A stretch of DNA of 64,000 nucleotides from Cinnamomum chago (lineage: Eukaryota; Streptophyta; Magnoliopsida; Laurales; Lauraceae): NCBI GenBank assembly GCA_038049695.1, contig CP142457.1:21280501-21344500 (forward strand). Direction: 5' to 3'. The position numbers were made by a program, and so were the translations under genes. Position 1 is the first letter of the stretch. Each line of letters begins with the position of its first letter. Shown in pieces: positions 20,575-33,418 of the stretch. The notes beneath the pieces were generated by a model. That model ran no database searches and was not told the origin of the DNA. It saw only the letters and a program-made list of their open reading frames with translations.

Positions 20575-22341
20575 TAGAGACGTCAAATGGGTTGGGCACG
20601 GCACGGCACAGCCCATGGGCCGAGGGTGCTGGGCACGTCAGGCCTGTTTGGCCCGCCAGGCACGTGGGCCGACCCCTACGGCCCGCTAGGCCCGCCCAAA
20701 GGAAAAAAACGGCTATATTTTTTAAAAACGTTCATTTTACTCCCAAACAGTTATAAAACGATCATATAAGAGGTATTTTATGTCCTTTTCAATTTTACAA
20801 AGTCTATAAATATCCTAACCCTCCCATTTTCATTCCTCACTAATTTATACAACTCTCTCACTCTCTATACACTCTCTAACTCTCTCTTAAAGCATGCAAC
20901 TCTTTCACTCTCTATAAGAAGTCTTTGGAGGGCCAAAGATCAAGTCATCAAGAGACAAGATTAAATGGGCCTTCAAAGATTTAGAGGTATTTATATTATT
21001 TAAATTTGAGATTCCATATATATAAGTTTATAATATATTATATTAACTCTCATTTTCTCCCCTTTCTTGAATTAATTATCACAAAAGAAGGCTATTAGCC
21101 TTTTACTGTTATTATTTTTAAATTTTATTTTTTGAAATATGGCTGGACGATTTACCAGAAGATTTCCCACAGAATCTCCTTCCATTAATTTAGGGGTAAA
21201 AGAAGATTTTATTGAATTAGAAGCTGAAGTATGTGATTTACCACCCTGTTTTCCTCATAGTTCCCGTAAACCAATCAAGAGGAATATAGTTTGGGATATA
21301 TATACAAGCTTTGATGTTATTGAAAACGGAAAGAAAGTTGAAAAGGCAAAATGCAAATTTTGTAGTAAGATTTATTGTGCCGAATCAAAATCGGGTACCG
21401 ACCATTTGTCAAGACATAAGCAAAAATGTTTAGCGTTACATAAACCGGCGGATGCAGGGGCAGGGGGCCTGATTCACAGACCCAAACTTCTACTACTAAT
21501 GGTGGTGATAGTAGTAGCAGTTTGGGTCTTTTTCCTTTTAATGCACAAAGTGCTAAACAAAATCTTGTTAAAATGATTGTATTATCCGAATTACCATTTT
21601 CCTTTGTTGAAAATGAGTTTTTTGAAGAATGGGTCCAAAAATACTGTCAACCACAATTTCACAGTATTTCAAGAAATACATTTAAAAAAATGCTATTAGA
21701 CTCTGGCAGGAAGAGAAAACAAATATTAAAAATTACCTTGCAGAAATTCCTGGTAAAATAGCCATAACAACAGATATGTAGACTTCTAAATAGGGTGATA
21801 GTTTTCTTTGTATTATTGCACATAACAAAGATGCAAAATGGATTATTAATAAACGTATAATTAGTTTTAGTTGTCTTGAATGGCCACACAATGGCACTAG
21901 AATAGGTACATTTATTTTGAAAAAAATAGATGAATACAATATTAAGAAAAAAGTTATATCTATAACTTTAGATAATGCCAATAATAATACAATGGCTATT
22001 AAACTAATGAGGTTGCAAATGCCACTTGCAACTTTGATAGATAGCTCTATCTTCCAAAATAGATGTGTATGTCACATCTTAAATCTAATTACAAAGGTTG
22101 GTTTAAAGCATATTGTAAGTTACATAGATGCTACTAAAAACATTACTAAGTTTGTTTTCTGCTCCGCATAGAGAAGACAATTGTAAGTCCAAATATGTGC
22201 GAGGCAAGGTGTATCAGCTATTAAAATATTTAAAGAGATATAACATAAATGGAATTCTATGTATGATTTGTTAAACAATGCACTTGATTGGAAAACAGTT
22301 TTGAATAAATTTTGTGCTTTTCATGCACAAGATTTGATGAC
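20575..22341 (+). mobile_element. hAT transposon remnant, right end lost
   Basis: The left end TAGAGACGTCAAATGGG, followed by many GGCACGG and GGCCCG words, resembles plant hAT termini. A broken transposase follows (21139-22341). The right terminus is absent: the sequence passes directly into the truncated gypsy LTR at about 22342. The order of events cannot be read from one copy. Confidence 0.75.
21139..22341 (+). pseudogene. hAT transposase with BED zinc finger, frameshifted
   Basis: The ATG at 21139 opens a frame with a BED-type finger (VWDIYTSFDV, CKFCSKIYC, HLSRHKQKC). The frame breaks near 21460. Transposase similarity continues in other frames: LSELPFSFVENEFFEEWVQKY near 21580-21650, an ITTD core near 21765, SFSCLEWPHNG near 21865, ITLDNANNNTMAIKLM near 21960-22010, and CHILNLITKVGLKHI near 22070-22115. 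This order matches ZBED/RICESLEEPER-type hAT transposases. Several frame changes and stops make it inactive, and the C-terminal dimerisation region is missing. Confidence 0.88.
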
Positions 22342-22604
22342 TGAATTTCTACAAAACAATTAAAAATAATTCAGGAACAATAATTTTTATTAAAAGGATT
22401 GATGTTATGCATGGGGCCCAAAAATGCAGAATTTGATAATTTCACCAAGACGTGCATTTTCATGAAAATTTTACTTAAATTCAACCAACAGAGTCTAATT
22501 GCATGATTTTGTGAAAAACTATGAATTCAATGCATTTTATTTTAATTAAATCCACAAATTTATATGAATTAATTAATTAAATATGTGATATTGTGGACTT
22601 ATCA
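22342..22604 (-). mobile_element. Truncated 3' LTR of the Athila/Tat-like element
   Basis: It matches about 36767-37029, the start of the 5' LTR, with small differences. On the minus strand it starts TGATAAGTCCACAATATCAC right after a purine tract. Only about 260 of about 1740 bp remain; the rest was lost at the junction with the hAT remnant. Confidence 0.88.
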
Positions 22605-22620
22605 CACCCCCCCCCCCCAA
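22605..22620 (-). other. Polypurine tract of the Athila/Tat-like element
   Basis: Plus-strand CACCCCCCCCCCCCAA reads as a guanine-rich tract on the minus strand directly before the 3' LTR start. Confidence 0.7.
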
Positions 22621-24096
22621 CCAGCGTCTTGCTAGTCCCTAGCAAAAGATACGAAAGGTGAAGTTGACTGATATAACCAAATCTAACCTAAGAAAATAAA
22701 AGTCACTTTCACTGGCACTCTCGACTGCATTTAGCATATGCAGTAAGCCCTTAAACCCCTAGGTTACCCCTAGTGGACGAGTTGTGCCTCGTGAGGGTTT
22801 GTAGTGAATATGCCCACAAAATTCATTTACCTAAAAATAAAAGAAAGCCAACGGAAGGTTTTTCAAAAGACAATTGAGTCAAATCGGATGCCTTGAATCC
22901 TCGAATAATCAAGATTTCAGACTTTTCAAAATTTGGTTCACATTTTTATTTTCAAATATTTTCAAAAAATGTACCAAAACTTTGGGTGCCTTGTGCAAGT
23001 GTATACATCAAATCAAAAAATTTCTTTGATAATGTCATGAAAACAGAATTCTCCCTCAGAATTTCCAACTTTCCTAGATTCGAGGTAATTACAAGTCTCC
23101 TCTCAAGGCTACTATGACGGCTTTCGCACTATTGTTTTTTTCGAAGACCATGAGATGCACTTTTTTTCTTTTGATTTTTTTTCTTTCTTTTTTTTTTTTT
23201 TTTTAAGACTAACATGTGACTGTGCAATGCCAGGGTCCCTTAAGCTTTCTAATTAACCCATGTAACGAGCGTTAGGCCAATGACTCCCAAAACAGATGTT
23301 TTTAGGGCATTAGGTATATAAATACCCCTACGGGCTTACTGGCTCGGGTTAAAAAGGCTACGAACCCAAACTAGTCACACAACTTTTTATTCTTTTCAAC
23401 ACCTTTTTTATTTTTCTTTTTTTTTTATAAACACCTATTTGTGCATCCCTTGTCACCATTTTTTTTTATATAAACGGTCCCCAACAATAGGCAGCCTTTT
23501 TCAATTCACCCGAATTAATTTACTGGTTTTGGTTGACCTAACCTTATCGATGAACCAGGAGAACTCATATGACCAAATTTTAGAAAGTCGTCTATTTTTC
23601 TCTCTTGAAAGAACTTTGAAAATGACACTTAAATTTTTTTTATCCAAAACTTTTGAAATGATGCACACGTGTTACTGGGAAAAACAAAGTTCGGTATTCT
23701 TTTTATCTTTTAGAAAATAGTGAACCTTCATTTTATTTCCTCCCAAAAATTTTGAAATTCCAGATTTCTAGACATCTTCGAATCGTCAAGTTCTTTTGAA
23801 AACCACCTTTTTTTTTAATTTTTTTAATAGGACTATGCAAAAATGAAAAAATTTGTCTAAAATTGGAAAAGTGTGCTTGTTCCACCCCCCCTCCCAACAT
23901 AAGATAAACATCGTCCTCGATGTTATGCAAGAAATGTAATAAATATGAGAATGTAACATAAGGAATATATAATAACGGAGGTAAAGTGGAAGAAGGTACC
24001 TGGGAATGTAATCTGATCTTCTTCCTGTCCAAGGTTAGACAAAATACACAGAAAGAAAGATAGCAAGAAATATATACATATGGTACAAAGATGTGG
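22621..24096 (-). mobile_element. 3' noncoding part of the Athila/Tat-like element
   Basis: It lies between the integrase end and the 3' LTR. No open frame has recognisable similarity; in particular I see no env-like protein. It includes thymine-rich runs near 23160-23210 and 23400-23470. Confidence 0.6.
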
Positions 24097-24101
24097 GCCA
24101 C
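24097..24101. repeat. Target duplication GCCAC, left copy
   Basis: GCCAC directly before TGTCACGACC matches GCCAC at 26235-26239. Confidence 0.88.
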
Positions 24102-26234
24102 TGTCACGACCCAAATTCCGGGGCCCTGTCGGATATCCGAATCGTGATAACTTGGTAATGCATACCATTCATTTATCAAATTATTCGCATAAGAGATTTG
24201 GCATATAAATCAACTATAATTCCAATTAATTTAAATAAAGTCAAACAATATAAAAATCTCTAAATAATCCAAATCCCTATGTTCTAACTCAAATAAATAT
24301 GTACTAATCATTAAATCAATTGCTAAACAAAAGCTAAATCTTCTGTCACTCATATGAATATTTCCCGCTCTCTCTCTTCAGCCACGCATGCCAAAATCTA
24401 CGTGCTGAGCGTCACCCTGATTTATCCCACCCGCAGTAAGATTACCTGAAGGGGGCAACACAACATCAGTATTACTGGTGAATGAATATTCCTAATTACA
24501 TAAGCAGCATAAACATAATATCACATGATTAACATAATTGAATCAATATATTATATGCACAATAATGCATCCATAAATATACATCCGTGCCCATGCACCT
24601 TACCACGCCTCAAAGGCCTATTGTATACATGTATACCGGTCCTTATGACCCTGTCTCATCGGACACGTCCCCTATGGACCAGCCGCTATAATGGCTCGGA
24701 CACTAAGTCCAACATCCCCTGTCCGGGATCTCATCATCTCATAACAACCACAACTCACTATTATTATCAATCTTCCTCATACATATCAATAGTGTGGGCC
24801 CCACCCTTACTAAGTTCATTGTTTATTGCCCCACTCCAATTCAAAATTGGTATTATCATAGTAGGGTTGGTCCACACCATAAAACGAATCACAATATGCA
24901 ATAAGTAAACATAATGCATATAATTATCTATAACTAGATTAATCACAGTTACTTTAATCACCATTAAATTAATCATCTATATTTAAGTTATCTGTGTATA
25001 TAACTTATATGGTCATCACCTACCAATCCTGGGCCAAACCCAATTAAAACTGCCCCAGATCCATGCCACAGATCCATGAACAAAGCCCATTTTAGTTGTC
25101 CACGCCTGAATACTCACACATGTAACATCCAGTGGGTCCCACTTACAACATCCATGATCAGCCAACTAGGTGATGGTCGACCACTGCTCAGCTAACAGCC
25201 TATTGGATCTTATCCATCATTAGATCATGTCCTGGGGTCCACAAGTCCAAAACGTAATTCCCTGATTTTCTGTACACAGTCACGCCTGACTGTTTTGAGT
25301 CTATTGCCTGGTGGGTCCCACTGATCACAACCCCAGATGCCCACTACCCTATGGTCGCCCAGGGGTCCACTTCAAGATGTGGGGTGCTGATTTCTATTCA
25401 TGTGGCCAGATGGGTCCCAGAAGGACCTGACGAGAAGAGACCACAATTCATGCAACAGTCGCCTATGTTACATCATAACAATTGGATGAGGGCCCAGATG
25501 GGGCCCACTCCTCATGGGTCCAGGTTCTCATGGGTCGACCATGGGTCCCCTTGTGGATCTATGGCCTTGATTCTCCATCTAGTGGGCCATGGGGTCCCAC
25601 AACTCTCAAACCACAAAACAACCCATTGACGACAGTCTCTGTTTCCATCAATTTGCAAACCTATTCGATGGATCCTCAGGGGTTTTCCCTCCAAATCATT
25701 GGTATCATATAAACAGTCATTCCTACACAATTCCTTGGCTCAAAACAGATTTCAAATCTATTCCATGGTTACAGAGCATCATAGTATACTTAACAATACA
25801 TGATAATTGAATCATACTCCATTATCAATCATCTTGGTTAAACCATCTAGATATTTAGGAAGATCCACTCACCTTTGGTATGCAATCGTTGCTTTTGCAA
25901 TGTGCGGGCGTGAATAGGACATCAATCAACCTTCCTCTCCTTATCCTAGATTGCAACCACAAGACTCTCTCTTAGGATCTTCTCCAAAGGAATAGAATAC
26001 AATGACTGTTGTTGATTTACTTGTATATATAAAGAGAAGGCAAGTCTTAATCCTAATATATCTCCTATTTCCCCTACTATACTTGTTATACAACTCCAGT
26101 CCCAAACAAACGTGGGACACTTTCCAAATTTCAAATTCCTTAGTAAGTAGTATTACTAATTTTATACTAAGAGAACCACTTAAGTACTACCTGGGCCAGG
26201 TTGATCCTGGGCCCATATACTACAGGATATTACA
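24102..26234 (-). mobile_element. Solo LTR (2.13 kb) inside the Athila/Tat-like element
   Basis: Plus-strand ends are TGTCACGACCCAAATTCCGG and ...CCTGTAATATCC-type reverse (plus: GGATATTACA). It is flanked by exact 5-bp copies of GCCAC. No PBS, purine tract or coding sequence lies inside, and there is no second copy nearby, so it is a solo LTR left by recombination. The reversed end TGTAATATCC suggests minus-strand orientation. The GTCACGACC end is shared in style with the fragment at 50457 and the solo LTR ending at 55036. Confidence 0.88.
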
Positions 26235-26257
26235 GCCACTGTCAGATCCAGCGCCAG

Positions 26258-26670
26258 TCAATCCTGATAGACAGGATTTACTAGAGTTATAACTTCATCA
26301 TCAAGTACACTGGCCTCCAAGAATGGTTTTACTCTCTGTCCATTAACTTTGAAAAGCTCACCATTCTTTGGGTTTTCCAACTCTACTACCCCATATGGAA
26401 AAATTTGTTTCACAATGTAGGGACCTCTCCATCTTGATCTTAATTTTCCTGGGAAGAGATGAACTCTAGAATTATAAAGAATGACCTTTTGTGATGGATA
26501 AAATGTTTTCCTTAAGATATGTTTGTCATGAAAGAATTTTGTCCGTTTCTGATAGATTTTAGCATTTTCGTATGCATCATTACAAATCTCCTCCAATTCA
26601 TTTTATTGAAATTTCCTCTCAGTCCCAGCTTTTTCCATATCAAAGTGAAACTGTTTAATTGCCCAATATG
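26258..26670 (-). pseudogene. Integrase C-terminal part of the Athila/Tat-like element
   Basis: On the minus strand the protein continues from the block at 29591 upward: AYWAIKQFHFDMEKAG, then ELEEICNDAYENAK, YQKRTKFFHDKHI, and the C-terminal LRSRWRGPYIVKQIFPYG with NGQRVKPFLE. One in-frame stop (TAA near 26603) follows ERKFQ. Removing the solo LTR at 26676-29590 and one CTTTA copy makes this contiguous with the upstream integrase, showing that the insertion split a once continuous gene. Confidence 0.9.
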
Positions 26671-26675
26671 CTTTA

Positions 26676-29590
26676 TGTAAGATACGGGTCCCACTCATAA
26701 TATTTTATTATATTTTAATTAGAATATTACTATTATTTTAATTAAATGTATTTTAGTTATTTAAGTGGTTAGGGTTAAGTGGGGCACACGTTAGATTAGA
26801 TGCGTGGTTTGGTGAGTTGGGTTAATGGGTAGGTGACTTGACCTGTAGTTTGACCCAATGACTTAAGCCCAGAGGATATCTTCTTAACATAATCCCTGTT
26901 TTATATAACCGCACGAGACTTATCCCTCCCCACTTATCTCTACAACTCTTCCCGTTTCCTCGTTTGTCTTCTTCCTCTTTCAACTTCCCAAGCCTCTGCA
27001 ACTCTAGGATCCAGCCATCAGAATCAAGATCTGAAGACACAATCATTCTTGACTCAACTTTCTTATCCCGGGTAATTATCTCCTCAAACCATTAGGAGTA
27101 GATCTGTACTTTTAGGTTACATTCTTAATCTTTCCAGTGTGAGGTTTTGGGTAGGAATACAATGGATCTGTTCATTTGAGCATTTGTTTTCATCTTCTTT
27201 GTCAGATTAGTGATAGGATTATTCTTGAGAGCTGTGGGAATCTCGGTTTAGGTATTGGTTAGGATCTGTTGCATTTTCCTCAAACTCCGGTAAAAAACAA
27301 GTATCTAATCATAATCTGTGAATTTAATACATGTGTTTCTCTTGATTCCATTGTGATGCATATAGAAACCTTTGATGCCCTTTTTATGATGTTAATTGTT
27401 TTTGTGATGAGATCGGAGAACGGAGATCATCCATTGATTTTCTTTTTTTTTTAGTTTTTAAGCATTACTGTTGACCCACCAAATAACCCTAAGAGATGAT
27501 CGGATCTGTCACAAGTTTCAGGAAGCAAACCGTGAGGCCTTGTTAATGTGTATTGGTTATGGGGCCATGTGGACCCCACTGATGATTGATCAAGACTGTA
27601 GATCTGGTAGTGGACCCATGGGCAACCATAGGGATGGCGGGCCCGTGTGAGGTGGGCCCGTTTGGTCCACCATCCAGCAACTGAAGAGGAGGGCTGAAGG
27701 TATTGAAGAGGGTTTGGGTTATTTTCGTTTTTGGGACTGTGGGACTCATATGGACCATTAATTTTAGATCGGGTCCCTATATCTTGAAGAGTAGGCTTGG
27801 GCGAACATATTGATGGGGGCTGATCATGGGCTTTTGATCAGTGGGCCACTAACCGAAGTGCACAGATGCACAAATGCTGTTGACGATGAGCCATTACAAA
27901 ACTCGTTTTGTGACAAGAAGAAGAGAATGGAGATGACGATGATGTCATCCCATGTCACTCCCATGTGACATTAGTACACTGCAGACTTGATGGGGTGAAT
28001 GGAGGGATGAATTCGGTGGTCTAGGAGTGCATGGGAAACATGTATCCATCACCCATGTTACAGATTTGACTTTTAAGTTATGTTAAATTGGGTACCTTGT
28101 ATTTTTAGTTTGTGGAAATTAGGAAAAAGGCCCTGATGGTTTTTTAAACTCAAATTAAATCCTTTGACTTATTTTGAAGAATGTTTTGGAAAGGGTCTTC
28201 TGGTTTTCTAAAATTATAAACTAAGGTTATTATTCATAATTATTATTTACAAATTAATTTTGAATGATATCTTTGATTTTTAATGTGTTAAAATAATATT
28301 TTTGTACTTTATATTTGGATTATGGGACCTGAATAAGTACCGTTTGGGCACACGGTATCTTACCAACGTGGGGTTTAGCACCTGGTATGACCTTGGGCAA
28401 ATTCTAATGTATTCGAATTCAACCCATCTTTATTGGAAAACTCTTAAGTGGGTCTATGCACCAATGATGGAAAAAGGATGTGTTGATCTTATATTTATTA
28501 GAGATTCATGTGGTTGTTGGGTATGAGACCTTTATTTGACCTTAGGATCGATTCGTATCTATGTCTTAACCTTCGCATGCATATATATGTTGATTTAGGA
28601 TATGTACTCCTATAGATGCATACCCTATTGTGTGTTATGGACTATAAAGTGGCTTGGCAAATTTTGTATGACGATTTAATTATGATATAGGATGTGGAAT
28701 GGCCGGCACTTTACTTTGACTTAGGACTCTTGTGTCGGAGCTTTATTATTCAGGTCTATTATGCTTATAGGTTTATATTTATGTGGGTCATTTATGGACA
28801 ACTGCAGATCGATATATGGACGGTTGATCACCGATGTGACCAGATCACTTATAATCCGCTATGAATGTGAACAGGTTATCCTGTATTTTTAATTTGATCA
28901 GTTTATGACCACCGTTGTTATGGACGGGCTTTCCCGATTTATTTAGGGCTGACCACCCAAAACGGGGACACTTGTCTTCCTATGAAACATATTGCTCATT
29001 TTGCTTTGTTTGGATTATGTTATACGTTTTGTCTTGTCATTGTCATTGTCATTACTTCTATATGATCACAGTTTTCTATATTCTTCTTGTTGTTATATTA
29101 AATTTCGAATTATGATGATGTACTTGCTGTTTACTTTGTAATATTTGGTGCATGGGTACCGAGCCCTTCTTTACCGAGGAGACGAAGGAGGCTCAAACGT
29201 TTTAAACGTTTGAGCCAACTGATGAACCCGAGTGGGATGCCGGAGATGGCTTTGGAGCCGTCTGAGCCTGCACAAGAGAGAGTGACGCCTTAGAATTATT
29301 TTAAACGAACTTTCTTTTTAATGTTGAGACCTCTTTTAGAAATTATTTAATTTATTCTGCAACTTTAACTATTATTGTTTTATCTAAATTTGTGTTGGTT
29401 CTCATTTATTGACATTGGATACCAATTGAATAAAGCTTCCGCTGCATTTAATGAAATTTATTTTGACTCACCACAGGTTGAAATTTTTTGTGGGTCCACT
29501 TTTGGAAGCTTGTGTTATATTAACACAGAAAATTTAAATTTGATTTAATTTTTCACGTTTTTCCCAATTCTTATTTTGGGGGACGTGTTA
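26676..29590 (+). mobile_element. Solo LTR (2.9 kb) inserted into the Athila/Tat-like integrase
   Basis: It begins TGTAAGATACGGG and ends GGGGGACGTGTTA. It is flanked by exact CTTTA at 26671-26675 and 29591-29595. The empty site reads through cleanly: left ...AATATGCTTTA joins TGCTCTAATT, restoring the integrase frame. No internal coding region exists. A purine-rich block (about 29170-29290) precedes the 3' part. It also includes the perfect inverted word AAACGTTTTAAACGTTT near 29195. Confidence 0.88.
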
Positions 29591-31340
29591 CTTTATGCTC
29601 TAATTCCACCGGAAGGTGGCATGCTTTTCCATAGACCAGTCTGAAAGGAGACATTCCTATTGGAGTTTTAAACGCTGTCCTATATGCCCATAACGCATCG
29701 GTAAGTCTAAGAGACCAATCTTTGCGATTTGGGTTTACAGTTGTCTCCAATATTCTTTTGATTTCTCGATTTGATACCTCCACTTGGCCACTTGTCTGTG
29801 GGTGATAAGGGGTGGCCACTTTATGTGTGATTTCATATTTTTGAAATAAGGCCTCAATTGTGCAGTTACATAAATGAGTTCCCCCATCACTTATTATAGC
29901 ACGTGGAGTTCCAAATCGAGAGAAGATGTTCTCCTTTAGAAACTTTTTTACTGTGTTAGCATCATTCTTTCTACATGGAATGGCCTCTATCCATTTAGAG
30001 ACATAATCAACAGCCACCAGGATATAGAGAAAACCAGAACTAGATGGAAATGGTCCCATAAAATCTATCCCCCGAACATCAAATAATTCCACTACCAAAA
30101 TTGGGTTTAATGGCATCATATTTCTTTGTGAAATACTGCCCAATTTTTGGCAACGCTCACACGCTTTGCAAAATTCAAAGACATCTTTAAAAAGTGATGG
30201 CCAGTAAAATCCACATTGCAAAATTTTAAAAGCAGTCTTTTTAGGTGAAAAATGACCTCCACATGCGTGTGAGTGACAAAACGAGATAACACTGTTTTGT
30301 TCTTGGTCAGGCACACATCTCCTAATAATTTGATCTGGGCAATATTTAAAGAGATAAGGGTCATCCCAGAAAAACTTTCTAACTTCAGTGAAGAATTTCT
30401 TTCTATCTTGTTGTGACCAATGTTGTGGAACTATGCTGGTAACAAGATAGTTTGCTATGTCTGCATACCATGGCGATTGAGAAATAAAAAATAAATGTTC
30501 ATCAAGAAATTGGTCTCGTATTGGTGTAGGCTCTAAAGAATCAGAGATGACAAGTCTAGATAGATGGTTTGCCACTACATTTTCTACTCCCTTTTTGTCA
30601 CGTATTTCTAAATCAAACTCTTGCAGTAGTAGGATCCATCTAATCAATCTGGGCTTAGCATCTTTTTTGGAAAGGAGGTATTTAAGCGCAGAATGATCAG
30701 TGAAAATCATGATTTTGGATCCTATTAGATACGAGTGGAATTTGTCCAATGCAAAGACTACTGCCAGTAATTCTTTTTCAGTAGTGGAATAATTAATCTG
30801 TGCATTGTTCAATGTTCTACTCGCATAATATATTACGTATGGATTTTTATCCTTATGTTGCCCAAGGACGGCTCCAATTGCATAGTCGCTAGCATCACAC
30901 ATTAATTCGAAGGGTAAGCTCCAATCTGGAGGTTGCATAATAGGAGCAATCATCAGCATGCCTTTCAGCTTAGTAAAAGCCTCTTGACATGCTTCGGTCC
31001 ATTCAAATTCTACATCTTTCAATAGAAGGTTGCATAGGGGTCTAGATATAGAACTGAAGTCCCTAATGAACCTTCTGTAGAAACCAGCATGTCCTAAGAA
31101 TGATCTTACATCCCTTACGGTCTTGGGTATGGGCGGATTGGCAATCAAATCTATCATAGATTTATCGACCTCCATTCCTTTGGAGTATGTGACCTAAGAC
31201 TACTCCTTGGCGAACCATGAAATGACATTTTTTTCTAGTTAAGCACTAGGTTCTTTTCTTCACATCTGATAAGGACTTTCTCAAGGTTACTTAAGCAATC
31301 CTTAAATGAATCTTCAAAGACGGAGAAGTCATCCATCAAG
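29591..31340 (-). pseudogene. RT end, RNase H and integrase core of the Athila/Tat-like element
   Basis: On the minus strand: RT box LMDDFSVF near 31335-31310, a broken join, then [13 protein letters not shown] and RNase H ([46 protein letters not shown]). The integrase zinc finger ([15 protein letters not shown]...CERCQKLG) and core ([37 protein letters not shown]) follow. The reading frame is open from 31175 to the solo LTR junction. The order RT-RH-INT and the sequence flavour match Athila/Tat gypsy elements of plants. Upstream RT breaks make the polyprotein inactive. Confidence 0.93.
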
Positions 31341-32232
31341 ACTTCAAGAATCCGCTCCACCATATATATCGCTAAATATGCTCAACATGCATCGTTGAAA
31401 AGTGGCTGAAGCATTACATAGTCCGAATAACATTCTTCGATAAGCAAAGGTTCCAAATGGACATGTAAAGGTGGTTTTCTCTTGGTCTTCCGGTGCTATC
31501 TCAATCTGGTTGTAACCGGAATACCCATCCAAGAAGCAATAGTATGGGTGGCCTGCTACCCTCTAAGATTTGGTTGAGGAAGGGTAGGGGAAAATGATCC
31601 TTATGCGTGACCACATTTAATTTTCTGTAGTCAATGCACACTCGCCAACCAGTAGGTACCCGAGTTGGGACAAGTTCATCATTTGAATTTCGGACAACAG
31701 TAACACCAGCTTTCTTTGGAACAACTTGGGTAGGGCTAACCCATTGACTATCCGAAATTGGATAGATTATACCCACATCGAGAAGTTTAAGCACTTCAGC
31801 CCTAACCACTTCTTGCATAGTTGGGTTGGGTCGGCGTTGCATCTGTCTGAAGGGTTTTGCATTTTCCTCAAGATATATGTGATGCATGCACACGTAACGG
31901 TCAATGCCCTTTATATCAGCCACGGTCCATGCTATGGCATATTTATGCTGCTTAAGTATATTCAGAAGTTGGATCTCTTGATCCTTACCGAGGTGTGATG
32001 AAATAACCACTGGGTATGTGTCATCCTCCCCTAAATATGCATATCGGAGATCCGAACGAAGGGGTTTCAACTCAGGTTTGGGAGGCCTTACCTTAGAAGG
32101 AAGAGACTGAGTACCAGTTGGTACAAGCTCCTCAAATTGAGGTTTCCATGTTGTATTGACTATGTTAACAATGTCATCCGGGGTGTCTATAAAATTGGCC
32201 AAAACCTTGCTTGATTCTATTGTGTCTAACAA
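31341..32232 (-). pseudogene. Reverse transcriptase, N-terminal part, Athila/Tat-like
   Basis: Two frames on the minus strand carry RT: the first (32232-31501) holds the RVCIDYRKLNVVTHKDHFPLPF motif. The second (31532-31344) holds DGYSGYNQIEIAPEDQEKTTF and FGLCNASATFQRCM. The change of frame near 31520 and another near 31180-31340 break the enzyme. The N-terminal HHIYLEENAKPFRQMQRR segment is typical of this lineage. Confidence 0.92.
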
Positions 32233-32262
32233 ATTTGAATCAGAGGACTCCTCAAGGGTTTC

Positions 32263-32937
32263 TTAAACAATGGATTCAATGAGATCTACTTGTTCGACAT
32301 TAGGACCATCATTTTGCATTTGTTTGCAAACATTAAAGATATTTAATTCAATTGTCATGTTCCCAAAAGAAAGTTTCATTACTCCATTCCGGCAATTTAT
32401 CAACGCATTTGATGTGGCCAAGAAGGGTCTTCCCAATATCACCGGAATTTGTGCGCTAGGGTTGGCCACATGTTGTGTGTCCAGGACGATAAAATCTACG
32501 GGTAAGTAGAATTTCTCGATTTGTACTAAAACATCCTCTATTACCCCTTTCGATTTCTTTATTGATCTATCAGCTAGCTGAAGAGTGACCTGAGTAGGTT
32601 TCAGCTCGCCTAACCCCATCTGTTCGTATACCGAGTAGGGCAATAGATTAACACTAGCCCCTAAATCAAGCAGTGCTTGCTCAATTCGAAAATTTCCAAT
32701 GATGCATGATATAGTGGGGCATCTGGGATCCTTGTACTTAGGGGGAGTGTTTTGTTTCAAAATAGAGCTAATTTGCTCAGTCAATAATGCTTTCTTTTGG
32801 ACATGCATCTTACGCTTGATTGTACATAAATCTTTCAAGAATTTTGCGTAGGATGAGATCTGTTTGATTGCATCTAAAAGCGGAATGTTGATTTTGACCT
32901 CTTTAAAAATATCTAAGATTTCCTGGTTAGGGGTCAT
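32263..32937 (-). pseudogene. Protease region of the Athila/Tat-like element
   Basis: The minus-strand frame contains LLDLGASVNLLPYSVYEQMG, where D-L-G replaces the usual D-S/T-G of aspartic proteases. This substitution is itself usual in Athila/Tat elements. It ends with the FIVLDTQHVANPSAQIPVILGRPFLAT segment. The frame is open but separated by stops from gag and RT. Confidence 0.88.
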
Positions 32938-33418
32938 TTGTTTTGGGGGGATTTAAGCGTTGTGGAAACGAAGCCACAGGCTTGTACAGAGCTAGTTCGG
33001 CCTCATTTTCCTTAGCATCAGTAGTTTCTTCCATGACTTCCTTAGAGTCAGATGTAATATGGGACAGTTTTGGATCCGAGGAAGCAAGTTGTTTATCTCT
33101 TTTCGGATCTTCAACTAGAATTGCTTTGCCACTCCTAAGGGTGGTCACAGCTTGAACCTGCTGCCGTAAGGTAGAGGGGCCTGAGTTGGCCACTTCGTAT
33201 TGTCCCTTTGGATTAGGTTGAGGTTGGGCTGGGAAAGCCCCTTTCTCCCTAATCTGAAGGGTATTATTGATTTAGCCAATTGAGGCTCTTACCTCCTTTA
33301 GGAAGTCTTGGAATATTTGCTCATTGCTTTGGTTGATGGAGTTCTGAATTTGAACAAAATTGGTCAACAAATCCTCCAAAGACCTATTTTGAGATTGCGG
33401 AGGAGGTGGTGGGACTCC

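Noticed and set aside
24525-26134. Several 60-130 codon frames on both strands
   Set aside because: All fall inside the solo LTR at 24102-26234 and overlap each other without motifs.
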